The notes under the pieces were generated by a model that worked only from the letters and a program-made list of their open reading frames with translations, searched no databases and was not told the origin of the DNA. Made by a program: the position numbers and the translations under genes. A stretch of DNA of 64,000 bases from Oceanospirillaceae bacterium (GTDB lineage Bacteria; Pseudomonadota; Gammaproteobacteria; Pseudomonadales; Litoribrevibacteraceae), in NCBI GenBank assembly GCA_015665455.1, contig JADFAD010000006.1:186001-250000 (forward strand), written 5' to 3'. Shown piece by piece: positions 19,695-31,374 of the stretch (the stretch's first letter is position 1; each line of letters starts with the position of its first letter).

Positions 19695-22600
19695 GCACTA
19701 ATTCCTTCATGCAAGTCCTGCAAACGACGCACCACCTTCTCTTCACCGCTCTGTAGAGCATACAAGGCAGCAAATGCGCCAGCCAATGTAGTAGTACAAT
19801 ACACTTTGTGTTGCAAAGCACTACGACGAATCATTGCAGAATCTTCAATAGATTTACGACCTTCTGTGGTATTTACAATTAAGACGATTTCATCGTTCTT
19901 AATCATATCTACAATATGAGGACGACCTTCTTTAACTTTGTTTACTCGCTCAATAGTGAGGCCAGCCTGCTCAATGACATCACATGTACCACCTGTGGCA
20001 CACAGATCAAAGCCTTGATCAAGCAAACCTTGAGCCAGCTCAACCACTCCAGATTTATCCGCATCACGTACACTTACAAAAGCGCGTCCGGAAGTTGGTA
20101 ATACTTCGCCGCCAGCCTTAACAGCTTTACTAAAGGCTTCTCCAAATGTATCACCTACACCCATCACTTCACCAGTAGACTTCATCTCTGGGCCAAGAAT
20201 AGGGTCAACACCTTGGAACTTATTAAACGGGAAGATAGCTTCTTTAACACTATAATACGGAGGAATAATCTCTGTTGTGAAATTTTGCTCTTCCAGAGAA
20301 ACACCCGCCATACAACGAGCTGCAACCTGAGCTAGAGAACGACCAATACACTTAGACACAAACGGTACTGTACGTGATGCCCTAGGATTAACCTCAATTA
20401 CATAAATTTCGCCGTCTTGATAAGCCAACTGAACATTCATCAAGCCCACTACGCCTAATTCAATCGCCATGCGCTTAACAATGTCTCGCATGTCATCTTG
20501 AACACTAGCAGAAAGCGAATACGGAGGTAATGAACATGCAGAATCACCAGAGTGCACACCTGCCTGCTCAATGTGCTGCATGATTGCACCAATAACGACG
20601 TCTTTACCATCTGAAACCGCATCAATATCCACTTCGATTGCACAATTCAAAAAGTGATCAAGCAGAACCGGCGATTCATTTGATACACTCACAGCTTCAC
20701 GCATGTAACGGCTAAGTTCCGTCTCACTGTATACAATCTCCATTGCTCGGCCACCCAATACATAAGATGGACGAACAACCAAAGGATAACCGATAGCATT
20801 AGCGGCTTTAACAGCTTCTTCCGCAGAACGAACTGTATTGTTCATTGGCTGCTTAATGTTTAGACGCTGAAGCATTTGCTGGAATCGTTCACGATCTTCA
20901 GCACGGTCAATGGCTTCTGGCGTTGTACCAATAATAGGCACACCTGCAGCTTCAAGTTCACGAGCTAATTTAAGTGGTGTTTGACCACCAAATTGAACAA
21001 TCACACCTTTAGGCTTTTCGATATCAACAATTTCAAGCACATCTTCAAGAGTAACTGGCTCAAAGTACAAGCGATCAGATGTATCATAATCTGTAGAAAC
21101 GGTCTCAGGGTTACAGTTAACCATAATCGTTTCATAACCATCTTCACGCATTGCTAAAGCAGCATGAACACAGCAATAATCAAACTCAATGCCTTGACCA
21201 ATACGGTTAGGGCCGCCACCCAAAACCATTATTTTATCTTTGCCTGATGGTGCAGCTTCACACTCTTCTTCGTATGTTGAATACATATACGCAGTATCAG
21301 AAGCAAATTCAGCTGCACAAGTATCAACACGCTTGTAAACTGGACGAATATTCATAGCTTGGCGATGCTTACGCAACGCTTTCTCAGAAACAGCCAATAG
21401 CTGAGATAAACGAGTATCCGAGAAACCTTTACGCTTAAGCTGGAACATCTTTTCAGACGTCAATTCTGATAGAGCAGAAGACTTAAGGTCCGCTTCAATC
21501 TTGATTAGCTCTTCAATTTGAACAAGATACCAAGGATCAATACCCGAGAAATCATAAATCTCATCAACTGAAAGCCCCATACGGAATGCATCACCTACAT
21601 ACCAAGCACGCTCAGCACCAGGAGACTTCAACTCATGAATCAATGTATCTTTAGCGTCTTCAGCAGACAAATCAAGAATTTCATCAAAACCACAAGACCC
21701 AACTTCCAAGCCACGTAATGCTTTTTGCATTGACTCTTGGAAAGAACGGCCTATCGCCATCACTTCACCAACTGACTTCATCTGAGTCGTCAAACGATCG
21801 TTAGCTTGTGGGAATTTCTCAAAAGTAAAACGAGGAATCTTAGTTACAACATAATCAATTGACGGCTCAAATGATGCAGGTGTTGCACCATCAGTAATAT
21901 CATTCTGAAGCTCATCTAACGTGTAACCAACAGCTAATTTAGCTGCAATCTTCGCAATAGGGAAACCCGTTGCCTTAGAAGCAAGTGCAGAAGAACGAGA
22001 CACACGAGGGTTCATCTCAATAATAACCATACGACCAGTCTTTGGGCATATGCCGAACTGAACGTTAGAACCACCTGTTTCAACACCAATCTCACGCAAT
22101 ACTGCCAATGAGGCATCACGCATGATTTGTAGTTCTTTATCTGTTAGCGTCTGAGCCGGAGCAACCGTGATCGAATCACCCGTGTGAACGCCCATCGCAT
22201 CAAAGTTCTCGATAGAACAAACGATAATACAGTTATCGTTCTTATCTCGAACTACTTCCATCTCATATTCTTTCCAACCAATCAATGATTCATCAATTAG
22301 CAATTCTGAAGTAGGAGATAGATCTAAGCCGCGCTCACAGATTTCTTGAAATTCTTCACGGTTATAAGCGATACCACCGCCTGTACCACCCATGGTAAAG
22401 GAAGGTCGAATAATACAAGGAAAACCTAACTGGCTTTGTACCTGAAATGCCTCTTCCATACTATGAGCAATAGCAGCCCTTGGCGTTTCCAGGCCAATGG
22501 CCTTCATAGCTTGATCGAAACGATTACGGTCTTCCGCCTTATCGATCGCATCGGCCTTAGCACCGATCATCTCAACATCGTACTTTTCAAGTACACCATG

Positions 22601-22912
22601 CTTTTCAAGATCCAAAGCACAGTTCAATGCAGTCTGCCCACCCATAGTAGGCAAAAGAACATCCGGACGTTCTTTTTCGATAATCTTTTCTACGGTCGTC
22701 CAGTGAATTGGCTCAATGTAAGTAGCATCGGCCATGGATGGATCGGTCATGATTGTCGCAGGATTCGAGTTAACAAGAATAACTCTGTAACCTTCTTCAC
22801 GCAGCGCCTTACACGCTTGCGCACCTGAATAATCAAACTCACACGCCTGACCAATAATGATCGGACCTGCACCTAGAATCAAAACTGATTGTATGTCTGT
22901 ACGTCTTGGCAT
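19691..22912 (-). CDS. carB: Carbamoyl-phosphate synthase large subunit
   Basis: Makes carbamoyl phosphate for arginine and pyrimidine synthesis from bicarbonate, ATP and ammonia supplied by CarA. The 1073 aa protein has two ATP-grasp halves (start [22 protein letters not shown]; second half from about 550 with [18 protein letters not shown]) and the C-terminal allosteric MGS domain (from about 940, [15 protein letters not shown]). The length matches E. coli CarB. It is 121 bp after carA, with a CACCTGA/TCAGGTG hairpin (22999-23017) in the spacer. Confidence 0.98.
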   Translation of the reverse strand: MPRRTDIQSVLILGAGPIIIGQACEFDYSGAQACKALREEGYRVILVNSNPATIMTDPSMADATYIEPIHWTTVEKIIEKERPDVLLPTMGGQTALNCALDLEKHGVLEKYDVEMIGAKADAIDKAEDRNRFDQAMKAIGLETPRAAIAHSMEEAFQVQSQLGFPCIIRPSFTMGGTGGGIAYNREEFQEICERGLDLSPTSELLIDESLIGWKEYEMEVVRDKNDNCIIVCSIENFDAMGVHTGDSITVAPAQTLTDKELQIMRDASLAVLREIGVETGGSNVQFGICPKTGRMVIIEMNPRVSRSSALASKATGFPIAKIAAKLAVGYTLDELQNDITDGATPASFEPSIDYVVTKIPRFTFEKFPQANDRLTTQMKSVGEVMAIGRSFQESMQKALRGLEVGSCGFDEILDLSAEDAKDTLIHELKSPGAERAWYVGDAFRMGLSVDEIYDFSGIDPWYLVQIEELIKIEADLKSSALSELTSEKMFQLKRKGFSDTRLSQLLAVSEKALRKHRQAMNIRPVYKRVDTCAAEFASDTAYMYSTYEEECEAAPSGKDKIMVLGGGPNRIGQGIEFDYCCVHAALAMREDGYETIMVNCNPETVSTDYDTSDRLYFEPVTLEDVLEIVDIEKPKGVIVQFGGQTPLKLARELEAAGVPIIGTTPEAIDRAEDRERFQQMLQRLNIKQPMNNTVRSAEEAVKAANAIGYPLVVRPSYVLGGRAMEIVYSETELSRYMREAVSVSNESPVLLDHFLNCAIEVDIDAVSDGKDVVIGAIMQHIEQAGVHSGDSACSLPPYSLSASVQDDMRDIVKRMAIELGVVGLMNVQLAYQDGEIYVIEVNPRASRTVPFVSKCIGRSLAQVAARCMAGVSLEEQNFTTEIIPPYYSVKEAIFPFNKFQGVDPILGPEMKSTGEVMGVGDTFGEAFSKAVKAGGEVLPTSGRAFVSVRDADKSGVVELAQGLLDQGFDLCATGGTCDVIEQAGLTIERVNKVKEGRPHIVDMIKNDEIVLIVNTTEGRKSIEDSAMIRRSALQHKVYCTTTLAGAFAALYALQSGEEKVVRRLQDLHEGISA

Positions 22913-22998
22913 CGCTCGGAACCGTAATTCTCAAATTCGTTCTCGCTTGATAAGTTAATCTCATCAAGCCTTTAATCCATAAAGGGATCACGCATTCG

Positions 22999-23017
22999 CA
23001 CCTGAACTCATCAGGTG
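22999..23017 (-). other. Hairpin in the carA-carB spacer
   Basis: CACCTGA (22999-23005) and TCAGGTG (23011-23017) are a perfect 7-bp inverted repeat with a 5-base loop, just after the carA stop. On the minus strand no T run follows, so carB transcription should continue. It may stabilise the carA message end. Confidence 0.5.
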
Positions 23018-23033
23018 CAGGTTTTTCTAACCG

Positions 23034-24167
23034 TTATTTTGTTTTCTTAATCATCTCGACAAAACGGTCAAACAACGGAGCGATATCACGCGGCCCCGGG
23101 CTCGCTTCAGGGTGGCCCTGGAAGCTGAATGCAGGCTTATCGGTTCGTCGAACGCCCTGCAAAGAACCATCAAACAAAGATTTATGCGTTGCTTCCATGT
23201 TTGAAGGTAACGTTTCTTCATCCACAGCAAAACCATGATTCTGGCTGGTAATCATAACCTGCTTAGTTTCTAAGTCTTGAACTGGGTGGTTACCACCGTG
23301 ATGACCAAACTTCATTTTTACAGTTTGTGCGCCACTCGCAAGTGACAACAACTGATGCCCCAAACAAATACCAAACACAGGAATTTCGGTTTCTAGAACT
23401 TCCTTAATGGCTGTAATTGCATAATCACAAGGCTCTGGATCACCCGGTCCATTCGACAAGAAAATCCCATCAGGGTTTAGGGCTAGCACGTCACTTGCAG
23501 GTGTTTTCGCAGGAACAACGGTTAATTTACAACCTCGTGCAGCAAGCATACGTAAAATATTACGCTTAACACCAAAATCATAAGCAACAACGTGGAAAGG
23601 AAGCTCTTCTTCTGACATCTCTTTATGGCCAGAAACTAAATCCCATTCGCCTTGAGTCCAAGTGTATGAATCAGCAACGGTAACTTCTTTTGCTAAATCC
23701 ATTCCTTTAAGACCAGGAAAGTCTTTCGCTGCGGCTAAAGCAGCCTCTTCAGTAACATCATCACCCGCTAGAATACAGCCAGCCAACGCACCTTTCTCTC
23801 GAAGTAAGCGAGTCAAACGGCGAGTATCAATCTCAGCAATACCAACAACACCACGATCTTTCAAATATTGATCAAGGGTTTTCTCTGAACGCCAATTACT
23901 TGCAATCAAAGGTAAATCACGAATAACAAGGCCAGCAGAGTGAATTTCTGTTGCCTCTTCGTCTTCCGTATTCACACCCACATTACCAATATGCGGATAC
24001 GTCAAAGTAACTATTTGACGAGCATAAGATGGGTCAGTCAAAATTTCCTGATAGCCAGTCATTGAAGTATTAAAAACAACCTCACCTGCTGATTGACCAT
24101 CAGCCCCGATAGAGATCCCTTTAAAAATACTGCCGTCTTCTAGAGCCAGTATCGCTGGTTTACTCAA
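23034..24167 (-). CDS. carA: Carbamoyl-phosphate synthase small subunit
   Basis: Glutaminase subunit that passes ammonia to CarB. The 377 aa protein begins with the CPSase small-chain domain ([13 protein letters not shown], then [19 protein letters not shown]) and has a class I glutamine amidotransferase domain with the nucleophile Cys in [10 protein letters not shown] (about 269) and the His/Glu pair in [11 protein letters not shown] near 350. The start is TTG at 24165-24167, with GGGGAGG five bases upstream. It overlaps the stop of a leader reading frame as TTGA, which suggests coupled translation and attenuation. Confidence 0.97.
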   Translation of the reverse strand: MSKPAILALEDGSIFKGISIGADGQSAGEVVFNTSMTGYQEILTDPSYARQIVTLTYPHIGNVGVNTEDEEATEIHSAGLVIRDLPLIASNWRSEKTLDQYLKDRGVVGIAEIDTRRLTRLLREKGALAGCILAGDDVTEEAALAAAKDFPGLKGMDLAKEVTVADSYTWTQGEWDLVSGHKEMSEEELPFHVVAYDFGVKRNILRMLAARGCKLTVVPAKTPASDVLALNPDGIFLSNGPGDPEPCDYAITAIKEVLETEIPVFGICLGHQLLSLASGAQTVKMKFGHHGGNHPVQDLETKQVMITSQNHGFAVDEETLPSNMEATHKSLFDGSLQGVRRTDKPAFSFQGHPEASPGPRDIAPLFDRFVEMIKKTK

Positions 24168-24346
24168 TGCAACCTCCCCGCATATTTGCTGCTACGCATG
24201 AACCTGGAATACCCCAGGCGGTAGAAAAGATATTTTATGGACAAATGAAGCTTCCCGTTAATCGCAAAAAAGCGAGATGAGCACATCGAATAAATCGATA
24301 AAGCTCTATCCCGCTTCTCCATAATTACATACCGGTATTCCATCAC
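24164..24346 (-). CDS. Putative carA leader peptide (attenuation)
   Basis: A 60-codon frame (GTG at 24346, or ATG at 24343 or 24322) lies between the carA promoter and carA. It runs through a terminator hairpin (24266-24315) and ends with TGA overlapping the carA TTG as TTGA. Its U-rich Phe codons fall in the terminator T run. This is the arrangement of pyrimidine-controlled leader peptides such as PyrL, where translation into the hairpin prevents termination. No strong ribosome-binding site is visible and the true start is uncertain. The peptide has no recognised domain; its role is inferred from layout. Confidence 0.5.
   Translation of the reverse strand: MMEYRYVIMEKRDRALSIYSMCSSRFFAINGKLHLSIKYLFYRLGYSRFMRSSKYAGRLH
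24266..24315 (-). promoter_or_regulatory. Terminator hairpin in the carA leader (attenuator)
   Basis: Read on the minus strand, AGCGGGATAGAGC (24315-24303) pairs with GCTCATCTCGCT (24282-24271) through about 12 pairs with one G-U and one bulge, followed by six T. An inner hairpin ATCGA/TCGAT lies in the loop. It is about 100 bases before carA and about 65 bases after the predicted transcription start, so it should stop transcripts before carA unless it is disrupted. Confidence 0.78.
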
Positions 24347-24387
24347 ATATGACAGTAAATAAATTTCACCTGCCCAAAATTTGGCGC

Positions 24388-24416
24388 ATTTTACGAAATT
24401 ATCCCCTTCCTGTCAT
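24388..24416 (-). promoter_or_regulatory. Promoter of carA (sigma70 type)
   Basis: On the minus strand ATGACA (24416-24411), 17 bases, then TAAAAT (24393-24388): five of six matches to each consensus hexamer with ideal spacing. It would start an RNA near 24380 with a leader of about 210 bases before carA. Confidence 0.72.
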
Positions 24417-24470
24417 TAGGATTTTAATCTTTTTACAAATAACTTTTAAAAGATTAAGCAAACAACACCA

Positions 24471-25301
<831 letters not shown>

Positions 25302-25354
25302 TCAAGAAATTTCAACTAACTAAATTTAATTCAGCTCAATACATGATTCCACAA

Positions 25355-25389
25355 AAAAAGCGCTAAACCAACATGATCAAGCGCTTTTT
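25355..25389 (-). terminator. Rho-independent terminator after dnaJ
   Basis: AAAAAGCGCT (25355-25364) and AGCGCTTTTT (25380-25389) form a 10-bp stem; on the minus strand it is followed by seven T. It separates dnaJ from the downstream dapB gene. Confidence 0.85.
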
Positions 25390-25433
25390 AAGGTTTACCA
25401 GCAAGAGCCTTTCAAAGACAACGCCTTTTTAGA

Positions 25434-26579
25434 CTAGAACTTCATATCTTCAAAGAAGTTCTTCACCCCTTCAAACCAAGTGTTTTTCTGTGGTGATTGA
25501 TTTTTGCTTTCATCACCATCCAGAGTCTGCTGGAATTCTTCTAATAACTCTTTCTGACGCTTAGACAACTTAACCGGCGTCTCTACCTGAACACGACACA
25601 TTAAATCGCCAGGTCCACCACCACGAACAGAAGTCACCCCTTTGCCACGCAAACGGAAAAGCTTACCTGTTTGAGTCTCTGCCGGTATCTTTAACTTAAC
25701 ACGCCCATCAAGCGTCGGAACCTCAAGTTCACCACCCAAAGCAGCATCAGCAAAGCTAATCGGAACATCGCAATACAAGTTACGGCCATCACGCTGAAAA
25801 ATAGCATGCTCACGCACTTCAACCTGAACGTACAAATCACCAGAAGGGCCGCCATGACCTCCGGCTTCACCTTCGCCAGCCAGACGAATACGATCACCTG
25901 TATCCACACCAGCAGGAATCTTCACAGAAAGCGTCTTAACTTCTTGAGTTACACCCTGACCATGACAATCACCACAAGGATCTTTAATTACTTGGCCAGC
26001 ACCATGACACACAGGACACGTCTGCTGAACAGAAAAGAAACCTTGCGACATACGTACTTGACCAACACCCTTACAGGTACCACAAGTCTCAGGCTTAGAA
26101 CCTTTTTTCGCACCAGAACCATCACACGTCTTACAATTAACTTGCGCGCGAATCTTAATTTCTTTAGCTACACCACGAACGGCTTCTTCAAGATCAAGAT
26201 CTAATGGATACCTTAGATCAGCACCACGACGGGCACGGGTTCTACCACCGCCACCGCCTTGCGCTCCACCGAAAATATCACCAAACACATCGCCAAAGAT
26301 GTCACTAAAGTTATTGGCTCCGCCGCCACCAAAACCGCCACCACCCTGACTCGGATCAACACCCGCATGACCAAAGCGATCATAAGCCTGACGCTTTTCA
26401 GCATCAGACAAAACTTCGTAAGCCTCGTTAATTTCCTTAAACTTGGATTCCGCTTCAGCATTATCTGGATTCTTATCCGGATGATACTTCATCGCCAAAC
26501 GACGATAGGCCTTTTTTAGATCACGCTCTGAGATGTCTTTAGCAACACTCAAAACTTCATAATAATCTCTCTTCGACAT
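25434..26579 (-). CDS. dnaJ: Chaperone protein DnaJ
   Basis: Hsp40 co-chaperone that delivers substrates to DnaK and stimulates its ATPase. The start is set at 26579 ([10 protein letters not shown]); a TTG six codons upstream is less likely. The J domain (1-70) has YHPDKNPDN with the HPD triad, followed by a Gly/Phe-rich linker (about 75-115). The zinc-binding domain has four CxxCxGxG repeats (about 145-210), and the C-terminal domains follow to about 380. It comes after dnaK in the same direction. Confidence 0.97.
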   Translation of the reverse strand: MSKRDYYEVLSVAKDISERDLKKAYRRLAMKYHPDKNPDNAEAESKFKEINEAYEVLSDAEKRQAYDRFGHAGVDPSQGGGGFGGGGANNFSDIFGDVFGDIFGGAQGGGGGRTRARRGADLRYPLDLDLEEAVRGVAKEIKIRAQVNCKTCDGSGAKKGSKPETCGTCKGVGQVRMSQGFFSVQQTCPVCHGAGQVIKDPCGDCHGQGVTQEVKTLSVKIPAGVDTGDRIRLAGEGEAGGHGGPSGDLYVQVEVREHAIFQRDGRNLYCDVPISFADAALGGELEVPTLDGRVKLKIPAETQTGKLFRLRGKGVTSVRGGGPGDLMCRVQVETPVKLSKRQKELLEEFQQTLDGDESKNQSPQKNTWFEGVKNFFEDMKF

Positions 26580-26657
26580 AATCCTGCTGCAATCCAATTA
26601 ACGAGTACAAAACAAAAAGTAATAGGGCCGATAAAAATACCCTACATAAAACCAATT

Positions 26658-26702
26658 AAGCCCGTCGCTACTTAACCCCAAAAAGAGAGCAGCGACAGGC
26701 TT
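26658..26702 (-). other. Hairpin between dnaK and dnaJ
   Basis: AAGCCCGTCGCT (26658-26669) and AGCGACAGGCTT (26691-26702) match at 11 of 12 positions with a 21-base loop. On the minus strand it follows the dnaK stop closely and has no T run, so it may reduce read-through into dnaJ or protect the dnaK message. Confidence 0.5.
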
Positions 26703-26717
26703 TAATCAAACAAGAAT

Positions 26718-28649
26718 TTACTTCTTGTCGTCTTTCACTTCTTCAAACTCAGCATCAACAACATCTTCACCCGCTGCTGCCGCTTCTTCTGGCTGAGGCT
26801 GACCTTCTGCTGCAGCGCCTTCGGCCTGCTCTGCATACATCTTCTGAGTTAAGCCTTGAGAAGCCTGAGATAAAACTTCAATCTTCGCATCTAAATCTTC
26901 TTTAGTAGATTCAGCATTCTTAACTGCTTCTTCTAAGTCAGTCAGAGCAGCTTCGATTGCAGTTTTCTCTTCTTCACTTGCCTTATCACCCGCTTCTTCA
27001 AGCATCTTACGAGAAGCATGAACAAGACCATCCGCTGTGTTACGAGTCTGAACCAGCTCTTCAAACTTACGATCTTCTTCTGCATTTGATTCAGCATCCT
27101 GAACCATTGCATCGATCTCTTCATCAGAAAGACCAGAAGACGCCTTAATCACGATAGACTGTTCTTTACCTGTCGCCTTATCTTTCGCTGATACATTCAA
27201 GATACCGTTTGCATCAATATCGAAAGTTACTTCGATCTGAGGAATACCACGCGCCGATGGTGGAATATCAGCAAGATCGAAACGACCCAAAGATTTATTC
27301 AATGTTGCTTGCTTACGCTCACCCTGAAGAACATGAATCGTTACAGCAGACTGATTATCTTCAGCAGTTGAGAACACCTGAGACTTACGTGTCGGGATCG
27401 TTGTATTCTTTTCAATAAGTGCAGTAGACACACCACCCATTGTTTCAATACCAAGCGTCAACGGAGAAACATCAAGCAATAGAACGTCTTTAACGTCACC
27501 AGCAAGAACACCACCTTGAATAGAAGCACCAACTGCAACAGCTTCATCAGGGTTTACATCTTTACGAGGTTCTTTACCAAAGAAATCTGTAACCGCCTTC
27601 TGAACCATCGGCATACGAGTCTGACCACCAACCAAAATCACATCATCAACTTCTGATGTTTTAAGGCCTGCATCCTGAAGAGCAATACGCACTGGCTCAA
27701 TAGAGTCACGAACAAGATCTTCAACCAATGACTCAAGCTTTGAACGAGTAACTTTAACAACCAAATGCTTAGGACCCGTTGCATCAGCCGTGATGTACGG
27801 TAGATTCACATCAGTTTCTTGAGCACTTGAAAGCTCAACCTTCGCTTTCTCAGCAGCTTCTTTTAGACGTTGAACAGCCAATGGATCATTATGAAGATCG
27901 ATGCCACTTTCTTTCTTGAACTCATCCGCTAGATACTCGATCAAACGCTCATCGAAATCTTCACCACCCAACGCGGTATTACCGTTTGTAGCCAATACTT
28001 CGAACTGATGCTCACCATCAACTTCAGCAATTTCAATAATGGAGATATCAAAAGTACCACCACCAAGGTCATATACAGCAATAACTGAATCGCCGCGTTT
28101 CTTGTCCATACCATATGCAAGTGCAGCAGCGGTTGGCTCGTTAATAATACGCTTAACTTCTAGACCCGCGATACGACCAGCATCTTTTGTCGCCTGACGC
28201 TGTGAATCATTAAAATATGCAGGAACAGTGATTACCGCTTCAGTCACTGGCTCACCAAGAAAATCTTCTGCTGTCTTCTTCATTTTCTTAAGAACTTCAG
28301 CAGAAATCTGTGGTGGCGCTTTCTTATCGCCTTTAATGTTTACCCAAGCATCGCCGTTATCTGCTTTTTCGACTTTAAACGCAAAATGCTTTAGAGATTC
28401 CTGAAGCGCTTTCTCTTCAAACTTACGACCAATTAAACGCTTAACACCGTAAAGAGTATTATCCGGGTTTGTCACAGCCTGACGCTTTGCAGCCTGACCA
28501 ACCAACGTTTCACCATCATCTGTATAAGCGATGATTGATGGCGTAGTACGTCCACCTTCTGCGTTTTCTAGTACTTTAGGTGCATCACCATCAAGAACTG
28601 CAATACATGAATTGGTAGTACCCAAATCAATACCAATGATCTTACCCAT
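26718..28649 (-). CDS. dnaK: Chaperone protein DnaK (Hsp70)
   Basis: ATP-dependent Hsp70 chaperone. The start is at 28649 ([15 protein letters not shown]), with GGAG eight bases upstream. ATPase motifs include [39 protein letters not shown] and [10 protein letters not shown]. The substrate-binding domain follows from about 385 ([19 protein letters not shown]) and the helical lid ends in the conserved acidic [12 protein letters not shown]. The length of 643 aa is normal. Confidence 0.98.
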   Translation of the reverse strand: MGKIIGIDLGTTNSCIAVLDGDAPKVLENAEGGRTTPSIIAYTDDGETLVGQAAKRQAVTNPDNTLYGVKRLIGRKFEEKALQESLKHFAFKVEKADNGDAWVNIKGDKKAPPQISAEVLKKMKKTAEDFLGEPVTEAVITVPAYFNDSQRQATKDAGRIAGLEVKRIINEPTAAALAYGMDKKRGDSVIAVYDLGGGTFDISIIEIAEVDGEHQFEVLATNGNTALGGEDFDERLIEYLADEFKKESGIDLHNDPLAVQRLKEAAEKAKVELSSAQETDVNLPYITADATGPKHLVVKVTRSKLESLVEDLVRDSIEPVRIALQDAGLKTSEVDDVILVGGQTRMPMVQKAVTDFFGKEPRKDVNPDEAVAVGASIQGGVLAGDVKDVLLLDVSPLTLGIETMGGVSTALIEKNTTIPTRKSQVFSTAEDNQSAVTIHVLQGERKQATLNKSLGRFDLADIPPSARGIPQIEVTFDIDANGILNVSAKDKATGKEQSIVIKASSGLSDEEIDAMVQDAESNAEEDRKFEELVQTRNTADGLVHASRKMLEEAGDKASEEEKTAIEAALTDLEEAVKNAESTKEDLDAKIEVLSQASQGLTQKMYAEQAEGAAAEGQPQPEEAAAAGEDVVDAEFEEVKDDKK

Positions 28650-28714
28650 AACTAACACTCCGTAAATTCTATTCAATGACCTATCGTTAGGTCTTAATTC
28701 TTTTCTTGCTACTG

Positions 28715-28742
28715 TTTATAAGGCCGCTTTTATGGGTTTCAA
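28715..28742 (-). promoter_or_regulatory. Promoter upstream of dnaK
   Basis: On the minus strand TTGAAA (28742-28737), 16 bases, then TATAAA (28720-28715). It is a good sigma70-type promoter in the grpE-dnaK spacer and would give dnaK-dnaJ a start of its own beside read-through from grpE. Confidence 0.65.
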
Positions 28743-28786
28743 CCCTAAAAAATAAAAAATTAAACCCAAACAAGCTGATTTATTGC

Positions 28787-29413
28787 TTAAACCTCAGCAT
28801 CTACTTTTTGCTGCCCACCTTTCGACACAATCACCATCGCAGGGCGTATTAAACGCTCACTCAACGTATAGCCTTTTTGCATAACAGCTATCACTGTATT
28901 TGGCGCAACATCTGGCTGCTCAACCATTGACATAGCCTGATGCAATTGAGGATCAAACGATTCACCCATTGGGTTAATCGCTTCAATTTTAAATTTAGCC
29001 ATCATGCTCGAAAGACCATCACGAGTCATCGAAACACCATCATACAAAGGCTTAACTAATTCTTGCTCTTTATCACTAACAGATGCTTCAAGAGCACGAT
29101 CAAGGTTATCAGCCACATCAAGAAGTTCTTTGGCCATTTTCTCTAAAGCAAACTTATGAGCTTTCTCTACATCTTGCTCTGCGCGTCGACGAACATTCTG
29201 CATTTCAGCCTGAACCCTAAGGCTCGCATCTTTAGTATCAAGCAAGTCAGCTTTCACTTTCTCAAGCTCCACCTGAAGAGAGCTTAAATCCCCCTCTGCA
29301 GCCTCAACAGCTTCCTCAAGCTGCTCTTCAACTTGGCTTTCAGCTTGATCAGCGGTTTCCTGCTCAACAACTGCTTCATTTAACTGTTCTTCTGGCTGAT
29401 CTACTTGAGACAT
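28787..29413 (-). CDS. grpE: Nucleotide exchange factor GrpE
   Basis: Releases ADP from DnaK. The 208 aa protein has an acidic, Glu/Gln-rich N terminus (1-55), a long coiled coil (about 55-115) with LRVQAEMQNVRRRAEQDVEKA, and the beta domain with FDPQLHQAMSMVEQPD and GYTLSERLIRPAMVIVSK, the family signature. GGAG lies eight bases before the ATG. It is the first gene of grpE-dnaK-dnaJ and has a heat-shock-type promoter. Confidence 0.97.
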   Translation of the reverse strand: MSQVDQPEEQLNEAVVEQETADQAESQVEEQLEEAVEAAEGDLSSLQVELEKVKADLLDTKDASLRVQAEMQNVRRRAEQDVEKAHKFALEKMAKELLDVADNLDRALEASVSDKEQELVKPLYDGVSMTRDGLSSMMAKFKIEAINPMGESFDPQLHQAMSMVEQPDVAPNTVIAVMQKGYTLSERLIRPAMVIVSKGGQQKVDAEV

Positions 29414-29479
29414 AGGTAAAACTCCGAAAGTTAATCAATTACTGATTTTCTATGAATATAAAAATTAATTAATCGCTAT

Positions 29480-29505
29480 ATATGGACAGAAAAGAGAATT
29501 TCAAG
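29480..29505 (-). promoter_or_regulatory. Sigma32 (heat-shock) type promoter of grpE
   Basis: On the minus strand CTTGAAA (29505-29499), 11 bases, then GTCCATAT (29487-29480). The -35 is a full match to the heat-shock consensus CTTGAAA and the -10 matches CCCCATNT at six of eight positions with acceptable spacing. Confidence 0.7.
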
Positions 29506-29543
29506 GGATAAAAATACCAAACATCAAAACACTGTAAAAAAAC

Positions 29544-29578
29544 TTGCTCAAATTCATTTTTACTGTATAAATAAACAT
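29544..29578 (+). promoter_or_regulatory. SOS promoter of recN with LexA box
   Basis: TTGCTC (29544-29549), 16 bases, TATAAA (29566-29571) forms a promoter. A LexA-type operator CTGT-N8-ACAT (29563-29578), one mismatch from CTGT-N8-ACAG and AT-rich in the middle, overlaps the -10. This suits SOS control of recN. Confidence 0.72.
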
Positions 29579-29604
29579 ATAAATCATTCCGGCGGAACAT
29601 CATT

Positions 29605-31278
29605 ATGCTTCAGCAGTTATCAGTACATAACTTTGCCATTGCAGATCATATTGAACTGCAAATACAAAACGGTTTAACCGTCATAACCGGTGAAACCGGT
29701 GCAGGTAAATCCATCATGCTTGATGCGCTATGTATGGCATCTGGCGATAGAGCAGATGCAGGCGTGGTTAAGCACGGCTCAGACAAAGCCGAGATTTCCG
29801 CTAGTTTTGATTTACAAAAACTCCCTCTTGTTCAGGAGTGGCTACAAAAAGAAGACCTAGAAGACGATGACGGTATTTGCCTCATCCGAAGAGTCATTAC
29901 CAAAGAAGGCCGCTCACGAGGCTATATTAATGGCAGACCCTGCCCCATTAGCAAATTAAAACTCCTTGGCGAACAACTACTAGAAATCCACAGCCAACAC
30001 GCCCACCAATCTTTGATGCAGCCTCAAAACCATTTACACATGCTTGATAACTTCGGCCTGTATAAACCCGAGCTAACCAAACTTAAAGCAAGTTACAAAG
30101 ACTGGGTCTCCAGTAAACGACAACTAGAACAGTTAACCAATCAACAAGATGAAATTAACGACCGAAAACAACTTCTAACTTACCAATTAGAAGAACTCGA
30201 TGAACTGTCGCTCAAAGAAGGCGAATTAAAAGAAATCGAACAAGAACATCATCGTCTTTCTCAATCAGAAGAACTAAAGCAGCAAAGCTATCAAGTATTC
30301 GAGCTAACAAACAGTGAAAGTGGGCCTGCCTCTACCAGCGCCAGAGACTTACTTCGTCAAATAGCCAGTATGACTGACAGCATCAATGACCAACATACCA
30401 CACTCACGGCAGCCCAAGAGCTTTTTAATCAAGCCTTAATCAATATCGAAGAAGCTGCGTCAGAGATTCAACATTATCACGAGTCTTTAGAAGTAAACCC
30501 TGAGCACCTTAATAATCTAAACCAACGACTTACAGACATTCATGATTTAGCACGTAAACACAGAATCCCCACAGAAGAGATCCCAAGTGTTCATCAACAA
30601 GTTGCAAACGAACTGAACGAACTAAACGACTCAAGCCTTTCACTAGAAACGTTACAACAACAAGAAGAAAGTTGTAGAGCCAGCTATTTCAAATTAGCGA
30701 ACAAAGTTTCAAAATTAAGAATCAAAACAGCAACTGAACTGAACAAACTTATTATGCTGCAACTTACCCGATTAGGCATGGGGCATTGTAAGTTTGAAAC
30801 CCAAATAAAAACCATCGAAGAGTCTAAAGTTAACAAGCTAGGGCAAGACGCTATAGAATTTCAAGTCAGCTCCAACCCAGGCCAACCATTCCAACCTTTA
30901 ACAAAAATTGCATCAGGCGGTGAGCTTTCACGTATCAGCTTGGCCATCCAAGTAGTTAATGCATCAAGAAGTCAAATTCCCACCCTGATTTTTGATGAAG
31001 TCGATGTCGGCATTGGCGGCGCTACGGCTGAAATTGTCGGAGACTTACTAAAAACCATTGGTAAAAACGGCCAAGTTATTTCAGTCACGCACCAACCTCA
31101 AGTTGCAGCCCAAGGCGACCAACACTTAAAAGCCGCTAAAACGCTAACAAATAACTCAACTAAAACTCAGATGATCCCGCTTAATCACGAAGGAAGAATA
31201 AAGGAAGTTGCACGAATGATGGGCGGCCAACAGCTAACCAAAGCAACAATGCAATTAGCAGAAGAAATGATCATCTAA
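29605..31278 (+). CDS. recN: DNA repair protein RecN
   Basis: SMC-like ATPase needed for recombinational repair of double-strand breaks. The 557 aa protein has Walker A GETGAGKSIM near residue 30, a long coiled-coil centre (about 155-380), the ABC signature ASGGELSRISLA near 435, and Walker B TLIFDEVDVGIGG near 465. The N terminus MLQQLSVHNFAIADHIEL is typical. It is divergent from grpE, and its promoter is overlapped by a LexA box. Confidence 0.97.
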   Translation: MLQQLSVHNFAIADHIELQIQNGLTVITGETGAGKSIMLDALCMASGDRADAGVVKHGSDKAEISASFDLQKLPLVQEWLQKEDLEDDDGICLIRRVITKEGRSRGYINGRPCPISKLKLLGEQLLEIHSQHAHQSLMQPQNHLHMLDNFGLYKPELTKLKASYKDWVSSKRQLEQLTNQQDEINDRKQLLTYQLEELDELSLKEGELKEIEQEHHRLSQSEELKQQSYQVFELTNSESGPASTSARDLLRQIASMTDSINDQHTTLTAAQELFNQALINIEEAASEIQHYHESLEVNPEHLNNLNQRLTDIHDLARKHRIPTEEIPSVHQQVANELNELNDSSLSLETLQQQEESCRASYFKLANKVSKLRIKTATELNKLIMLQLTRLGMGHCKFETQIKTIEESKVNKLGQDAIEFQVSSNPGQPFQPLTKIASGGELSRISLAIQVVNASRSQIPTLIFDEVDVGIGGATAEIVGDLLKTIGKNGQVISVTHQPQVAAQGDQHLKAAKTLTNNSTKTQMIPLNHEGRIKEVARMMGGQQLTKATMQLAEEMII

Positions 31279-31315
31279 AGCATCGATTTTCTTTTCAGAG
31301 CCACATTTATTTCAC

Positions 31316-31358
31316 AAAAAAGCCGCAATCACTTAGCTAAGCGCATTGCGGCTTTTTT
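31316..31358. terminator. Bidirectional terminator between recN and fur
   Basis: AAAAAGCCGCAAT-type arm (31316-31329) pairs perfectly with ATTGCGGCTTTTTT (31345-31358) over 14 bases, with an inner CTTAGCTAAG palindrome. A and T runs on both sides let it serve the convergent recN and fur genes. Confidence 0.92.
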
Positions 31359-31374
31359 GAAAAAAATCTAAAAA

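Noticed and set aside
22999-23017. Terminator between carA and carB
   Set aside because: On the minus strand no T run follows the hairpin, and carA-carB-greA must be transcribed together; the T run is on the wrong side.
25806-26204. 132-codon plus-strand frame opposite dnaJ
   Set aside because: Thr/Arg/Leu-rich shadow of the zinc-finger region of dnaJ; the real gene is certain.
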